From Cheiracanthium punctorium (lineage: Eukaryota; Arthropoda; Arachnida; Araneae; Cheiracanthiidae): 64,000 nucleotides of DNA. Position 1 is the stretch's first letter. Every line of letters starts with the position of its first letter. The stretch lies in assembly GCA_038373885.1 (NCBI GenBank), contig JAWZYV010012252.1, forward strand, positions 992,001 to 1,056,000, written 5' to 3'. A program made the translations under genes and the position numbers. Positions 54,199-63,200 of this stretch are shown here, one piece after another. The notes under the pieces are model-generated. The model was not told the DNA's origin. It saw only the letters and a list, made by a program, of their open reading frames with translations, and did no database searches.

Positions 54199-55025
54199 TA
54201 ATTTGAAACATTATAAAGAAATGTATTTAATCACTCGTAACTGGAATTTTCATTCATCCCTCTTGTAATTTTTAATGAAATCCAAAGGCTTAAGATTAAC
54301 TTTTAATACAAATATATTGAAAATGAATTCATTGTATCTGAGATGCATTAGTGCTTCATGGAAATTAATATAAATTTAGGGGGTGGGGGTGGGAAATAAC
54401 CTCCAATGGCAAATTACATTTTGTGGGAAACGTTTCAAGGTAAGTACAGAGTAAAAAAAGAAATATGAGCATATTACTGGGTTTTTTTTTTAATAGCTAT
54501 TATTTTACTCGAAGAAAAGCTGTATTTATACTTCCTGCCCCCTCCCTTTTCCCTTTACACATATGGCAAACATTTATTGTATACTTTGAAATTGGTCATA
54601 ACTCCCACAATCTTTCTGAAAAATTCAAGATAACCTGTGTTGACCAAAGAAAAGAGTATGTAGTTTGATTTAACACTGAGATTGTTATAGCAGAGCTGTA
54701 GTAATTAAAAGTATATTGTCTTTGTGGATTTTATGAGTAGTGGCTACTATAAAATCCAAAGTAAATTTTATATTCTATAGGTGATTATAAAATAGCTGCC
54801 TATAGTAAAAGTTTCAACTATTTGTTCAAGCTTTTAATTGCACTCTACAATATAAATTGCTGCAAAATTTGAGTATTAAAGGCCTTTACGTTCTCCAAAA
54901 GGTGAGTCAAGAATGTGTGTGAAGAACGATTTTTAGCACCATCAAATGCAAACTTGTACAAAACATTTTTTCCCAGTCATTAAAAAAAAAAAAAAATGTT
55001 TCCGCTAACTTATTAAAGAATCGGG

Positions 55026-55340
55026 TCAATATTGTATGCTTGGACTCCTATTTGTGAGGGAAAATTTTGATTGTAAAAGAAATTGGGGGGTGGGGGGGAC
55101 TTGACTAATTAATATTTCACATGTAGACATTTTTTTTGGTTTGAAATTATAGCTCAAAAGAGAATTTTTTAATGCTTTATTTCATTTTAAAGCATTAAAA
55201 AATTCTATTTTGAGTTATAATTTCAAACCAATAAATGTCTACATGTGAAATATTAATTAGTCAAGTCCCCCCCCCCTCCCCAATTTCTTTTACAATCAAT
55301 ATTTTCCCTCACAAATAGGAGTCCAAGCATACAATATTGA
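55026..55340. repeat. Long near-perfect foldback (about 150-bp arms)
   Basis: The sequence from TCAATATTGTATGCTTGGAC onward is mirrored by ...GTCCAAGCATACAATATTGA at 55340. Pairing continues through ATTTGTGAGGGAAAA, AAAGAAATTGGGG, ACTTGACTAATTAATATTTC, ACATGTAGACA and TTTAATGCTTTA to a seven-base loop near 55180. Small length differences lie only in homopolymer runs. A transcript would be a long double-stranded hairpin. Confidence 0.92.
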
Positions 55341-55377
55341 CCTGATGCTTATAGGGTGATGGGAGAAACATGAAAAC

Positions 55378-55640
55378 AATATTCAGAAATGTTGGAAACC
55401 AATATTGCTCAATGTCAAAAAATAATATTTAGGAATATCAGAAAAAGATATTCCTGGATATCTGAAAACAATATTCAGAAATGTTGGAAACCAATATTGC
55501 TCAATGTCAAAAAATAATATTTACAAATATCAAAAAAAGATATTCCTGGATATCTGAAAACAATATTCAGAAATGTTAAACTGATATCTCTGAATGTCAA
55601 AAAATAATATTCAGGAATATCATTTAGGGGGGTCCATTTA
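55378..55640 (+). repeat. 91-bp subterminal tandem repeats of the THAP element
   Basis: CAATATTCAGAAATG starts units at 55378, 55469 and 55561 (91-92 bases apart). Each holds several GATATTC/GAATATC and ATATCTGAA motifs, echoing the motifs at the left end of the element. They are probable transposase (THAP) binding sites by analogy with other transposons. Confidence 0.8.
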
Positions 55641-55694
55641 ATATTGCCCAATATTGTAATTTTGATATTGGGCAATATCTCTGTGCTACCTGGG

Positions 55695-55882
55695 CAGCCG
55701 ATCAAATCACAGCCCCTTTACCAAAGAACCGAATAACGGAATCCCCTCCATTTTCAGTATGTGGTTTGGACTTCGCGGGTCCAATATATGTTCAAAATCT
55801 AGACAAGTCTGAAAAAGCTTACATCCTTTTGATCACCTGCGGAGTCACCAGATCATTACACCTAGAACTTGTGTCAGACATG
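55695..55882 (+). pseudogene. BEL/Pao pol remnant, segment 3 (integrase core start)
   Basis: The frame begins in the linker after the zinc-binding domain, reads APLPKNR and then GLDFAGPIYV, which carries the first catalytic Asp of the integrase D,D-35-E core. It continues to YILLITCGVTRSLHLELVSD. It is open throughout and is cut at 55882 by a second element that duplicated TG. Confidence 0.85.
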
Positions 55883-57167
55883 CCCTAGTAGCAATGACTG
55901 CGTAGCAATTCTGCATAAGCGTTCATCCACTCATCATTAACTCACCGACTCATCGAATGAAGACATCGGCAAGAGCACTTTTGATTTTCTGCAAAAGATT
56001 AATTTTTATTCATGCATAGTGATGTTCTAGACAAGCAATTTCGCTGATTGTAAACCAACATGCAATTTTTTATCCGAAACTGCAGCTCTGCAGTCATCGG
56101 GCCTTGCAGGTCTCCCAGTGGTTTACATTTTACTAAAATTCGTATAAATATTTGCGTAATTTAGATGTGGCTTTGCATAATTTAAGGAAAATTTGAACAA
56201 TTCCTGAATTAATCGCATAATTTACTTCAAATTTCCTATAGTGGGGTCGGACGCACCCCCTTGCCCCTCCCACAAAATTTGGATTTGAAAAGAAATATTT
56301 ACAAAGAAAAACATGCAAGTGATTATTATGTAAAATTGTTTGTAATATTTAAATAATTTAAAAAACGGTATTTTTTAAAAAAGAAAATCTATTTGAGCAT
56401 CAGCAGCATTATAAGAATAACGGGAACTTCATTAAAATGAGCAACTCTTTTGAAACCTCATTAATGTAAACAGCAAGAAGAGAAATCAGTTAATTTTTAA
56501 AAGTTATCCAAGAAATATGAAAGTTAAAATCACACTACAATTCCTATAACATTTGCAATATTGATTTTTAATTATTAATTTTGAATGTTGTTGGTACTTA
56601 CATGCATTGATAAAAACTGAAATTAATTTCTTACCAATCGAATAATTTGACTATTATTAATAATAGCTGAACATCACTTTCTCAAAATTTCACAGAAAGT
56701 CCCAATCTGAGACTAAAATAACCGGTACTTCAACCTTTGGCTTATGCTTAACAAGCGTGGATGGCCTTAGGGTAGAGCGTCAGTCTGTGACTCAGTACTC
56801 TCAGGGTTCAGGGACTGGTGGAGGAAGATTTTTTTTTCACAAAAACGGAAAGTTAGCATCCAAAAAACAAAAAAATAATAAACAGAACGGCCATTTTTTG
56901 AAAATTGTGCTGCCAGTCGTTTATTTTTTATTAGCAAATATATTTTAAACAGTTTGTCGGTTTCTCATCGGGTTTTTTTTCTTTATTTCACCACAGTCAT
57001 CGGAAAACGATGATTGGCTTGATGCCCCCCCCCCGAGAGGACATTTTGTACCAGTTACCGATGAAGTTTCCCCGTTTTTGAGTGAAAAGCCGAGATCAGC
57101 CATTGCTCGTTCTTCTTTGATTAAACTCACCCACCTATCATCAACCGATGGGTTATTGCTACTAGGG
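55883..57167. mobile_element. 1.3-kb CCCTAGTAGCAAT element, copy 1
   Basis: Inverted ends CCCTAGTAGCAATGAC and CCCTAGTAGCAATAAC. TG is duplicated outside (55881-55882, 57168-57169), and the pol frame is continuous when one TG is discounted. The terminal CCC-N2-GTAGCA and the dinucleotide duplication match those of the 8.3-kb THAP element. No transposase. A degenerate tRNA-like stretch lies at 56757-56820. A second copy is at 59133-60389. Confidence 0.92.
56757..56820 (+). other. Degenerate tRNA-like module (copy 1)
   Basis: TGGCCTTAGGGTAGAGCGTCA resembles a tRNA D-arm and A-box, and CAGGGTTCAGGGACTGG a B-box. The cloverleaf cannot be completed, so this is not a functional tRNA gene. The same module is in copy 2 of the element. 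Confidence 0.4.
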
Positions 57168-57608
57168 TGACCACTGACTCCTTTCTTCTTGCCTTTAGAC
57201 GATTTCTGTCCCGAAAATTAAGTTGTAAAGTTATTTACTCCGATAATGCGAAAGCCTTTATGAAGGCTAAGTAGAAAATAGAAAATCTGTACGACATTCT
57301 TTCAAGCGATGAAGTGTTAAAATTCCTTGCGAAGGAAAGAATCGTATGGAAAAATAATATTGAAAGAGCTGCATGGTGGGGAGGGTTCTACGAGCGCCTG
57401 GTAAAGTCTGTAAAAGAATGCTTAAGAAAAATTATGAGTAAAGCCCTATTGAACTATGAAGAAATGTCAACAGTACTGGTTGAAGTAGAAACCATATTTA
57501 ATTTGCGTCCTTTGACATATGTCTATAGTGAGAAAGAAGAACCCGGAGCTTTAACTCCAATGCATTTTCTAAACTTCGGAAAAGAAATTTCTCTTTCTGT
57601 AAATTTTT
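57168..57608 (+). pseudogene. BEL/Pao pol remnant, segment 4 (integrase core end)
   Basis: Continues segment 3 in frame. VIYSDNAKAF carries the second catalytic Asp and RAAWWGGFYERLVKSVKECL the catalytic Glu (in YERL). An in-frame TAG lies near 57271. The downstream part reads LRPLTYVYSEKEEPGALTPM, the conserved block after the integrase of BEL/Pao elements. Similarity ends at SVNF near 57608, where another insertion seems to begin. Confidence 0.88.
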
Positions 57609-58562
57609 GAAGTAAAACTTCTTTAGTGGCGACTAGGGAATAACTCAGATTTTTTTTTCTGACGGAAGTAACGCTCAGTAAAGGAAGTGACGTGTATGTC
57701 ATACTCCACGCCAAGCGCGCTCCGGAAAAGAAGAACCACTGAAAAACCTACCTTTTCGACCTGCTTTCGCCGTTCCCCGAATTCATCCTGTAAAGATATG
57801 CGGAACCTGTCAGAGTTGGGCAGTATCGCCAATACATGTATTTGAAATACTATTTTCAAAATACATTTTCACTGTATTTTGTATTTTCAAAATACTGAAA
57901 ATACATTTTTCATTTTGAAGTTAAATTAATCTTACGCCAAAATTAGCTTGGTTTGGGAAAATCAAACAAAAATAATAGAACTGCTGTCATTAATTTTTTC
58001 CCACTAACTATGAATACTTCTCGACTTCAATCAACAACGCGTTTCGGTACAAAGATAGATGCTGTATTTTCAAGAAAATTAGCAAATTTAGAGAGTTAAA
58101 TTGATGTTTCCCATTATAATTACCACACACCTATAATTTCATACATAAAAAATTATGATGACATCCAAGTACCTATTTCCAAGGAATTATATGAATATAA
58201 CATTTATATAATCTTTGTAAAGTACACGAATAATAAATATAATTAAATTATAATATGATATCTATTTTAAGTTAAATTTTAATCATTTCAGTGATATGTT
58301 TCGTAAACGTCAAAGAAGTTTTACTTCAATCGCGCGTAAAGATTACACGCACACACTTTCTTTTAAACTCTTTTAAGGACACATGGAACATTTTGACGAG
58401 TAAAAAAAAGGTAGTTATTGCAAAAAATTCAACATGATGTACTTTATTTGGACACAGAGATAAAAATGGATTTTTGGTCCACGGTATATACACACATTAT
58501 AGCCTATATATTATAAATTTAAAAACTAATTTCATCTATAAATTAGTTTTTTATGTTATTGC
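57609..58562. mobile_element. Insertion of uncertain type in the BEL/Pao remnant
   Basis: About 950 bases separate two adjacent parts of the pol C-terminus. Exact ends and duplication were not found. It includes a hAT-type end CAGAGTTGGGCAGTAT at 57811 followed by ATACATGTATTTGAAATACT and other TATTTGAAATAC motifs. The right part is plain AT-rich sequence. It may be a composite of more than one event. Confidence 0.55.
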
Positions 58563-58939
58563 AGATGATTCTAAAAGATCTGCACTCTTTAAGAGAAAAA
58601 GATACCAATCTCTTCTTTTGAAACAAGTTTGGTCCAAATGGAAAAAAACTGTATTTACTCGATTTGAAACTCGCCCATTTCTCAAAAAATCGTACATCTC
58701 GCACACTGCTGAAAGTAGGTGATGTCGTCTTAATTGAAGGTGACAACAAAAACAAGTTTCTTTGCAAATTAGGCCAAATCCTAAAAGCTATACCCGGAAG
58801 AGATAATAATGTACGATCGTATGAAATAAAGACTGAGAATGGTATCCTAAAAAGAACTGTTCCAACATTTATATTCTTTAGAAATTGCAGACGGATGAAC
58901 ATTAATAAACTGTATTGCTTTTCTCTTTATGAACTCTAA
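58563..58939 (+). pseudogene. BEL/Pao pol remnant, segment 5 (DUF5641 C-terminus)
   Basis: Starts with RYQSLLLKQVWSKWKK, shifts frame by one base in the A run at 58642-58648, and continues KVGDVVLIEGDNKNK, KLGQILKAIPGRDNNVRSYE and a terminal TVP block. W-xxYL-L followed by GDVVLI-DD and PG-D--VR is the standard C-terminal DUF5641 region of BEL/Pao polyproteins. The stop is at 58937-58939. No 3' LTR is recognised beyond it. Confidence 0.85.
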
Positions 58940-59132
58940 AACCTTTTGCATATTTTAATTTTTAAACTTTTTACCTTTTTCATAAATATTGCACTGTATC
59001 CTTTTTATTTCCCGTATGTTTTGAATTCATTATCTTTATAACTATTGTTTTTTCTAAGTATTGCGTTGATATTTGAGTTTGATTAGAATTATTTGATAGA
59101 TTTTTTAGATTAATCCAACCATTTTGTTCTAA

Positions 59133-60389
59133 CCCTAGTAGCAATGACTGCTTGTTTTCTGCTCGGTCGTTCATCGACTCGTCGAATTCAGTCATCGGCA
59201 AGTGCACTTTTGTTAATTTGCAATAGATGAATTTTTATTCATGGATAGAAGTGATCTAGACGAGCAGTTTCGCCAATGGGAAACCGAAAAACAATATCTT
59301 ATCCGAAACTGCAGCTCTATAGTCAACGGGCCTTGCAAGTGTCCCCAGTAGTTTACACTTTACCCAAATTCCTATAAATATTTGCGTAATTTAGATGTTC
59401 CTTTGCATAATCTAAGGAAAATTTTGAACAATTTTTGAATTAATCGCATAATTTACTTCAAATTTCTTGTATTGGGGTTGAGAGGGGGCGGGGGGGTATC
59501 CCCCCGCTTGCCCCCTCCCACAAAATTTAAATTCGAAAAGAAATATTTACAAAAAATGTAAGTATTTATTATATAAAAATCGTTTGTAATATTTAAATAA
59601 TTTTTAAAAAAAAGAAAAGAAAATCTATTTGAGCGTCAGCTGCATTATAAGAAAAACGGAAACTTCATTACAATGATCAACTCTTTTGAAACCTCTTTAA
59701 TGTACACAGCAAGAAGAGAAATCAGTTAATTTTTAAAAGTTATCCAAGAAATATGAAAGTTAAAATCTCACTAAAATTCCTATACAATTGGCAATATTGT
59801 TTTTTAATTAATAATTATGAATATTGTTGCTACTTACATACATTGGTAAAAAGTGAAATTAATTTCTTACCAATCGAATAATTTGACTATTATTAATAAT
59901 AGCTGAACAACACTTTGTCAAAATTTCACCCTAAGTCTCAATCTGAGACTAAAATAACCGGTACTTCACACTTTGCCTTGTACATGATAAGATTCGATGG
60001 TCTAGGGGTAGCGCGATTATCTCGTAATCAGTACGCTCAGTGTTCGGGCCCGGGGGAGGAAGAATTTTTTTTTTCAGAAAAACGGAAATTTAGCATACAA
60101 AAAACGAAAATATAATAAACAGAACGGACATTTTTTGAAAATTTTGCTGCCAGTCGTTTATTTTTTATTAACAAATATATTTTGAACAGTTTATCGGATT
60201 CTTTTCGTTATTTCATCGGTGTCATCCGGAAACGATGATCGGCTTTATGGTCCCCCGAGCGGACATTTTGTACCAGTTGCCGATGAAATTTCCCCTTTTT
60301 TGGATGAAAAGCCGTGATCGGCCATTGCTCCTTCTCCTCGGATTTAACTCACCCGCCTCTCATCGACCGATGAGTTATTGCTACTAGGG
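59133..60389. mobile_element. 1.3-kb CCCTAGTAGCAAT element, copy 2
   Basis: Collinear with 55883-57167 along its length, with the same ends CCCTAGTAGCAAT. Flanking dinucleotides are AA and CA, so one duplicate has probably mutated. Differences include several small indels in a G/C-run region (59475-59520). Confidence 0.92.
59991..60057 (+). other. Degenerate tRNA-like module (copy 2)
   Basis: A-box-like TGGTCTAGGGGTAG (59998-60011), an anticodon-loop-like CTCGTAA (60021-60027) and B-box-like TGTTCGGGCCC (60041-60051) occur at tRNA spacing. Stems are incomplete, so it is a relic or a polymerase III promoter, not a functional tRNA. Confidence 0.4.
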
Positions 60390-60731
60390 CATTTGAATCA
60401 CTGGTGTAGAATTTAGATATTACGTAGAATTTTAGATGTTTTGTAGAAATTTAGAAAGTGAACTTCCTTGATTACGTCACAATTCTATCCTGGTGGAATA
60501 ATATGAGATTTCTATTGACATTTTGCACGTGACGTCACTTGGCGGTATTTGATACTCCACGTGCACGATCTTATGGTGATGATTAGTTTCGGTTTCAGCT
60601 CGTTTGGACCTAAGGGATTATTTGACACTTTCTAGTAGAAATATAGCTGTTGCAAAAGAAGCTAGAATATTAGTCATTAACAAATAATAGCTTTTTATAA
60701 ATGAATTTTATCTTTGTGAGATTTTATTTAA

Positions 60732-60993
60732 CCCATTTATGCCTAGTGTCCCTTTTTTGGGACGGCATTTTCGCTATTAGTCGAAAACGTTATTTATTTT
60801 TCCTAGCCTTTATTCATGAGTATTGAGCCTCAACTCCACAAAATATTTTAACATGACCAAGTAGGATGTTGATATTTCGATTTTTATGCATAATGATTTT
60901 AAAAGAAATCATCCCTTGTTCAAGAAGTTGACATCAGAAATATATCTATTATTTCTGTTATCAGTAAAAATCGAAGAAAGTCGCAAAAATGGG
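60732..60993. mobile_element. piggyBac-like MITE with TTAA duplication
   Basis: TTAA on both sides (60728-60731, 60994-60997). Ends CCCATTTATGCC and, on the other strand, CCCATTTTTGCGAC. A subterminal GTCCCTTTTTTGGGAC hairpin parallels the TCCC...GGGA hairpin of the larger piggyBac-like element at 33921-35302, suggesting one family group. Confidence 0.85.
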
Positions 60994-60997
60994 TTAA

Positions 60998-61807
60998 AAT
61001 GTTAATAATAATTAAATACTAAAAATAATTTAAAAGATCGTACTTTAAAAAAGTGTGGGAGGTTTTTAATGAATATTTGTACTATTTTAAACTCAGAAAA
61101 CTCAATATGAACTCAATGATGTATTATTTATACGTGTTTGCAATAACGTAATAATTTTATAACACTAATATTCTTTTTATTAACAAAGTTTTGAAGCGAA
61201 GTGCGATATCATCGTCTTCTAAACCATCTGTTTAATTATTAAAAAGACAGTAACTAATTCCGAGCGGCTCTAATAATGAGAAACGGTAATTATAAAATGG
61301 ATACTGAATGCATTTCAATAGAAGCTGGCGGAAGTAAATACCGCCAGCAGACGAATTTTAGCCTCGAACTCAGACAACATGGAAAATGTCCATTGGTTCA
61401 TTCTAGTTCCTGGTGGACAGACGTCACTTAAACGAGTTTTTATTGGTAGAGTACAATGCCTGTCACGTGGTTGAAACTGATCTATAGAGTATTTTCACGT
61501 GACGTCCCTGAAACTTTTTTAGGTCATCTCGGATATTTAGCGATGACAAATGAACGAATGTTTGACCAAAAAAAGTTGGTTGCTAAGGTGCGACATAGTC
61601 ATAATGATAATGATGTAGGTGAAACAGCTCTATAGGTGGCGCAACGCGCGTTAAAAGAAAAAATATACTTCGACTTCGACTACACTCCACTCCCATGATC
61701 CTTTTTCGAAATGTTTTGTTTTGGTTCAATTTTGCGCGCCTGAGTCTGAGAGTGTGATTAGAATATATATTTAAGGCGACGCTGTCGTTATTTTAAATAA
61801 TCACGGT
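60998..61807. other. Stretch without recognised gene
   Basis: Mixed sequence with several CACGTGAC/GTGACGTC words (61450-61505, also at 60527-60540 before this stretch). No coding content found. Confidence 0.4.
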
Positions 61808-61905
61808 GTCTACCGCTCCGGAAATTCTGGAAAAAGCCGGGAAATTGGAAAATGGGTACGGAAAGTCTGGAAAAAACCGGGAAATTGGATAATGGGTCCG
61901 GAAAA
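61808..61905 (+). repeat. 53-bp duplication of CCGGAAA motifs
   Basis: GGAAATTCTGGAAAAAGCCG and a second GGAAAGTCTGGAAAAAACCG, each followed by GGAAATTGG...AATGGGT, form about two tandem units, ending at the left edge of the pogo element. Confidence 0.8.
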
Positions 61906-62078
61906 TACCGTATATACCCGTGTATAAGCCCACCCGTGTATAAGCCCACTCCCCCAGTTTTCTCCCAAAAATCTTTCAAAATTGGCTGACCCGTGTATAA
62001 GCCCACCCTCCCAACTTTAAAAATGGACGCGTCCATGAAATACTCCCCCTACCAGAATTCGACTCCAATCTAATATCC

Positions 62079-62285
62079 ATTCCAAAGGAAGATTTCCAAG
62101 TGAAATCGTTTAAGAAGTGCTGCATTAGCAATTCTATGGACGAGTGCGAAGACTCATTAATTGAGTCGTCGGAAGAATCCGACTCCGGCGAAGAAGAAGA
62201 TGATGATTTTGTTGACATTTAGGACGATGAAATCAGGACTGAAAGTGACTTTAAAGAACTTTTCGGATGCTCCGATGAAGAATGA
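62079..62285 (+). pseudogene. pogo-like transposase C-terminal tail
   Basis: The frame reads IPKEDFQVKSFKKCCISNSM, then DECEDSLIESSEESD, an acidic stretch, and after an in-frame TAG at 62220-62222, ESDFKELFGCSDEE and a stop at 62283-62285. The SFKKCGISNxxDGxED pattern followed by an acidic ELFxSD tail is the C-terminus of pogo/Tigger-type DDE transposases and their jerky relatives. Here the CGI is CCI and DG is DE. The DDE core and DNA-binding domain are deleted. The open frame on the opposite strand is a shadow. Confidence 0.75.
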
Positions 62286-62599
62286 TGTGATATGTATAAT
62301 ATTTGTATTTTTCTTCTTTTTTTCTTGTAATTTGTAACATTTTGTCTTAAAATACAAAAACTTAATGCGTTAGATCTTACTTTTGTTTCCATAAAGTTAA
62401 ATTGGTTGCCCCAAATGCATGGGCACCGGAAGGGGGGGGGGAATTGACATGTCAATTTCCGGGACCATGGTTTTCCCATGTTCATAGTATACATATTTGC
62501 GCTTATGTGTGTAGATGTTTACAGCTCCCTGAACATTGAATTTCCGATGATCAAGTTTTGAAAATTTGGTAAAATCATACAAGCCGGTGCCCACCCCAT

Positions 62600-62665
62600 G
62601 TAAACATGGCGACAGTCGCTGGAGCTTGGCGACCGCCAAGCTCCAGCGACTGTCGCCATGTTTAC
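62600..62665. repeat. Perfect 32-bp palindrome, copy 1
   Basis: GTAAACATGGCGACAGTCGC...CTTGGCG (62600-62631) is followed, after two bases, by its exact reverse complement (62634-62665). It is GC-rich compared with the surroundings and would extrude or fold into a strong hairpin. It immediately precedes a 75-bp tandem array. An identical copy is at 63843-63908. Confidence 0.97.
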
Positions 62666-62673
62666 TAGTCATT

Positions 62674-63200
62674 CTAGGCAACCAGTGGTCCGTTTTTAAC
62701 TAAAAAAACCCCAGTGGATTCAGCAACCTAGTTGTACAGCTATCTAAACTAGGCAACCAGTGGTCTGTTTTTAACTAAAAAAACCTCAGTGGATTCAGCA
62801 ACCTAGTTGTACAGCTATCTAAACTAGGCAACCAGTGGTCCGTTTTTAACTAAAAAAACCTCAGTGGATTCAGCAACCTAGCTGTACAGCTATGTAAACT
62901 ATGCAACCAGTGGACCGTTTTTTACTAAAAAAACCTCAGTGGATTCAGCAACCTAGTTGTACAGCTATGTAAACTATGCAACCAGTGGACCGTTTTTAAC
63001 TAAAAAAACCTCAGCGGATTCAGCAACCTAGTTGTACAGCTATGTAAACTATGCAACCAGTGGACCGTTTTTAACTAAAAAAAACAACAGTGAACTAAGC
63101 AACCTAGTTGTGCAGCTAATGTAAACTGGGCAAACACTGGCCCGTTTTCAACTCAAAAAAACATCGGTGGATTAAACAACCTAGTTGTACACCTCTTATA
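62674..63200 (+). repeat. 75-bp tandem array
   Basis: About seven units start with CTAGGCAACCAGTGG or CTATGCAACCAGTGG at 62674, 62749, 62824, 62899, 62974, 63049 and 63126. Spacing is exactly 75 bases except the last. Each has TTTTTAACTAAAAAAAC and AGCAACCTAGTTGTACAGCT. The last units are more diverged. Confidence 0.97.

Larger units (their letters stand above)
47381..55694 (+). mobile_element. 8.3-kb THAP-bearing DNA transposon, CCCNNGTAGCA lineage
   Basis: The ends are inverted repeats of about 22 bases, CCCAGGTAGCACA then RAGATATTG, with one mismatch. The dinucleotide CA lies outside both (47379-47380, 55695-55696) and the pol reading frame is restored when one CA is discounted, fixing the boundaries. 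Both subterminal regions carry many GATATT/AATATC motifs. On the left these include CCGATATCGG and CCGATATTGG; on the right three 91-bp tandem units. Inside are a two- or three-exon THAP-type gene remnant on the plus strand and several nested elements (hAT 48578, MITE 52593, pogo MITE 53769, foldback 55026). No DDE core is recognised. The superfamily is uncertain. Short duplications plus a THAP finger occur in ISL2EU-type elements, which is only a suggestion. Confidence 0.85.

Noticed and set aside
57600..58562. A retained intron in the BEL pol remnant
   Set aside because: A donor-like GTAAAT and an acceptor-like TTATTGCAG exist near the edges, but splicing them gives the wrong frame and BEL elements are not spliced there.
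59991..60057. Functional tRNA gene
   Set aside because: A- and B-box-like pieces exist but the stems cannot be completed and the sequence is within a mobile element.
61976..62218. Serine-rich minus-strand frame
   Set aside because: It is the complement of the acidic tail of the pogo-type transposase on the plus strand.
62674..63200. CRISPR array
   Set aside because: The 75-bp units are contiguous tandem repeats without unique spacers, and the genome is eukaryotic.
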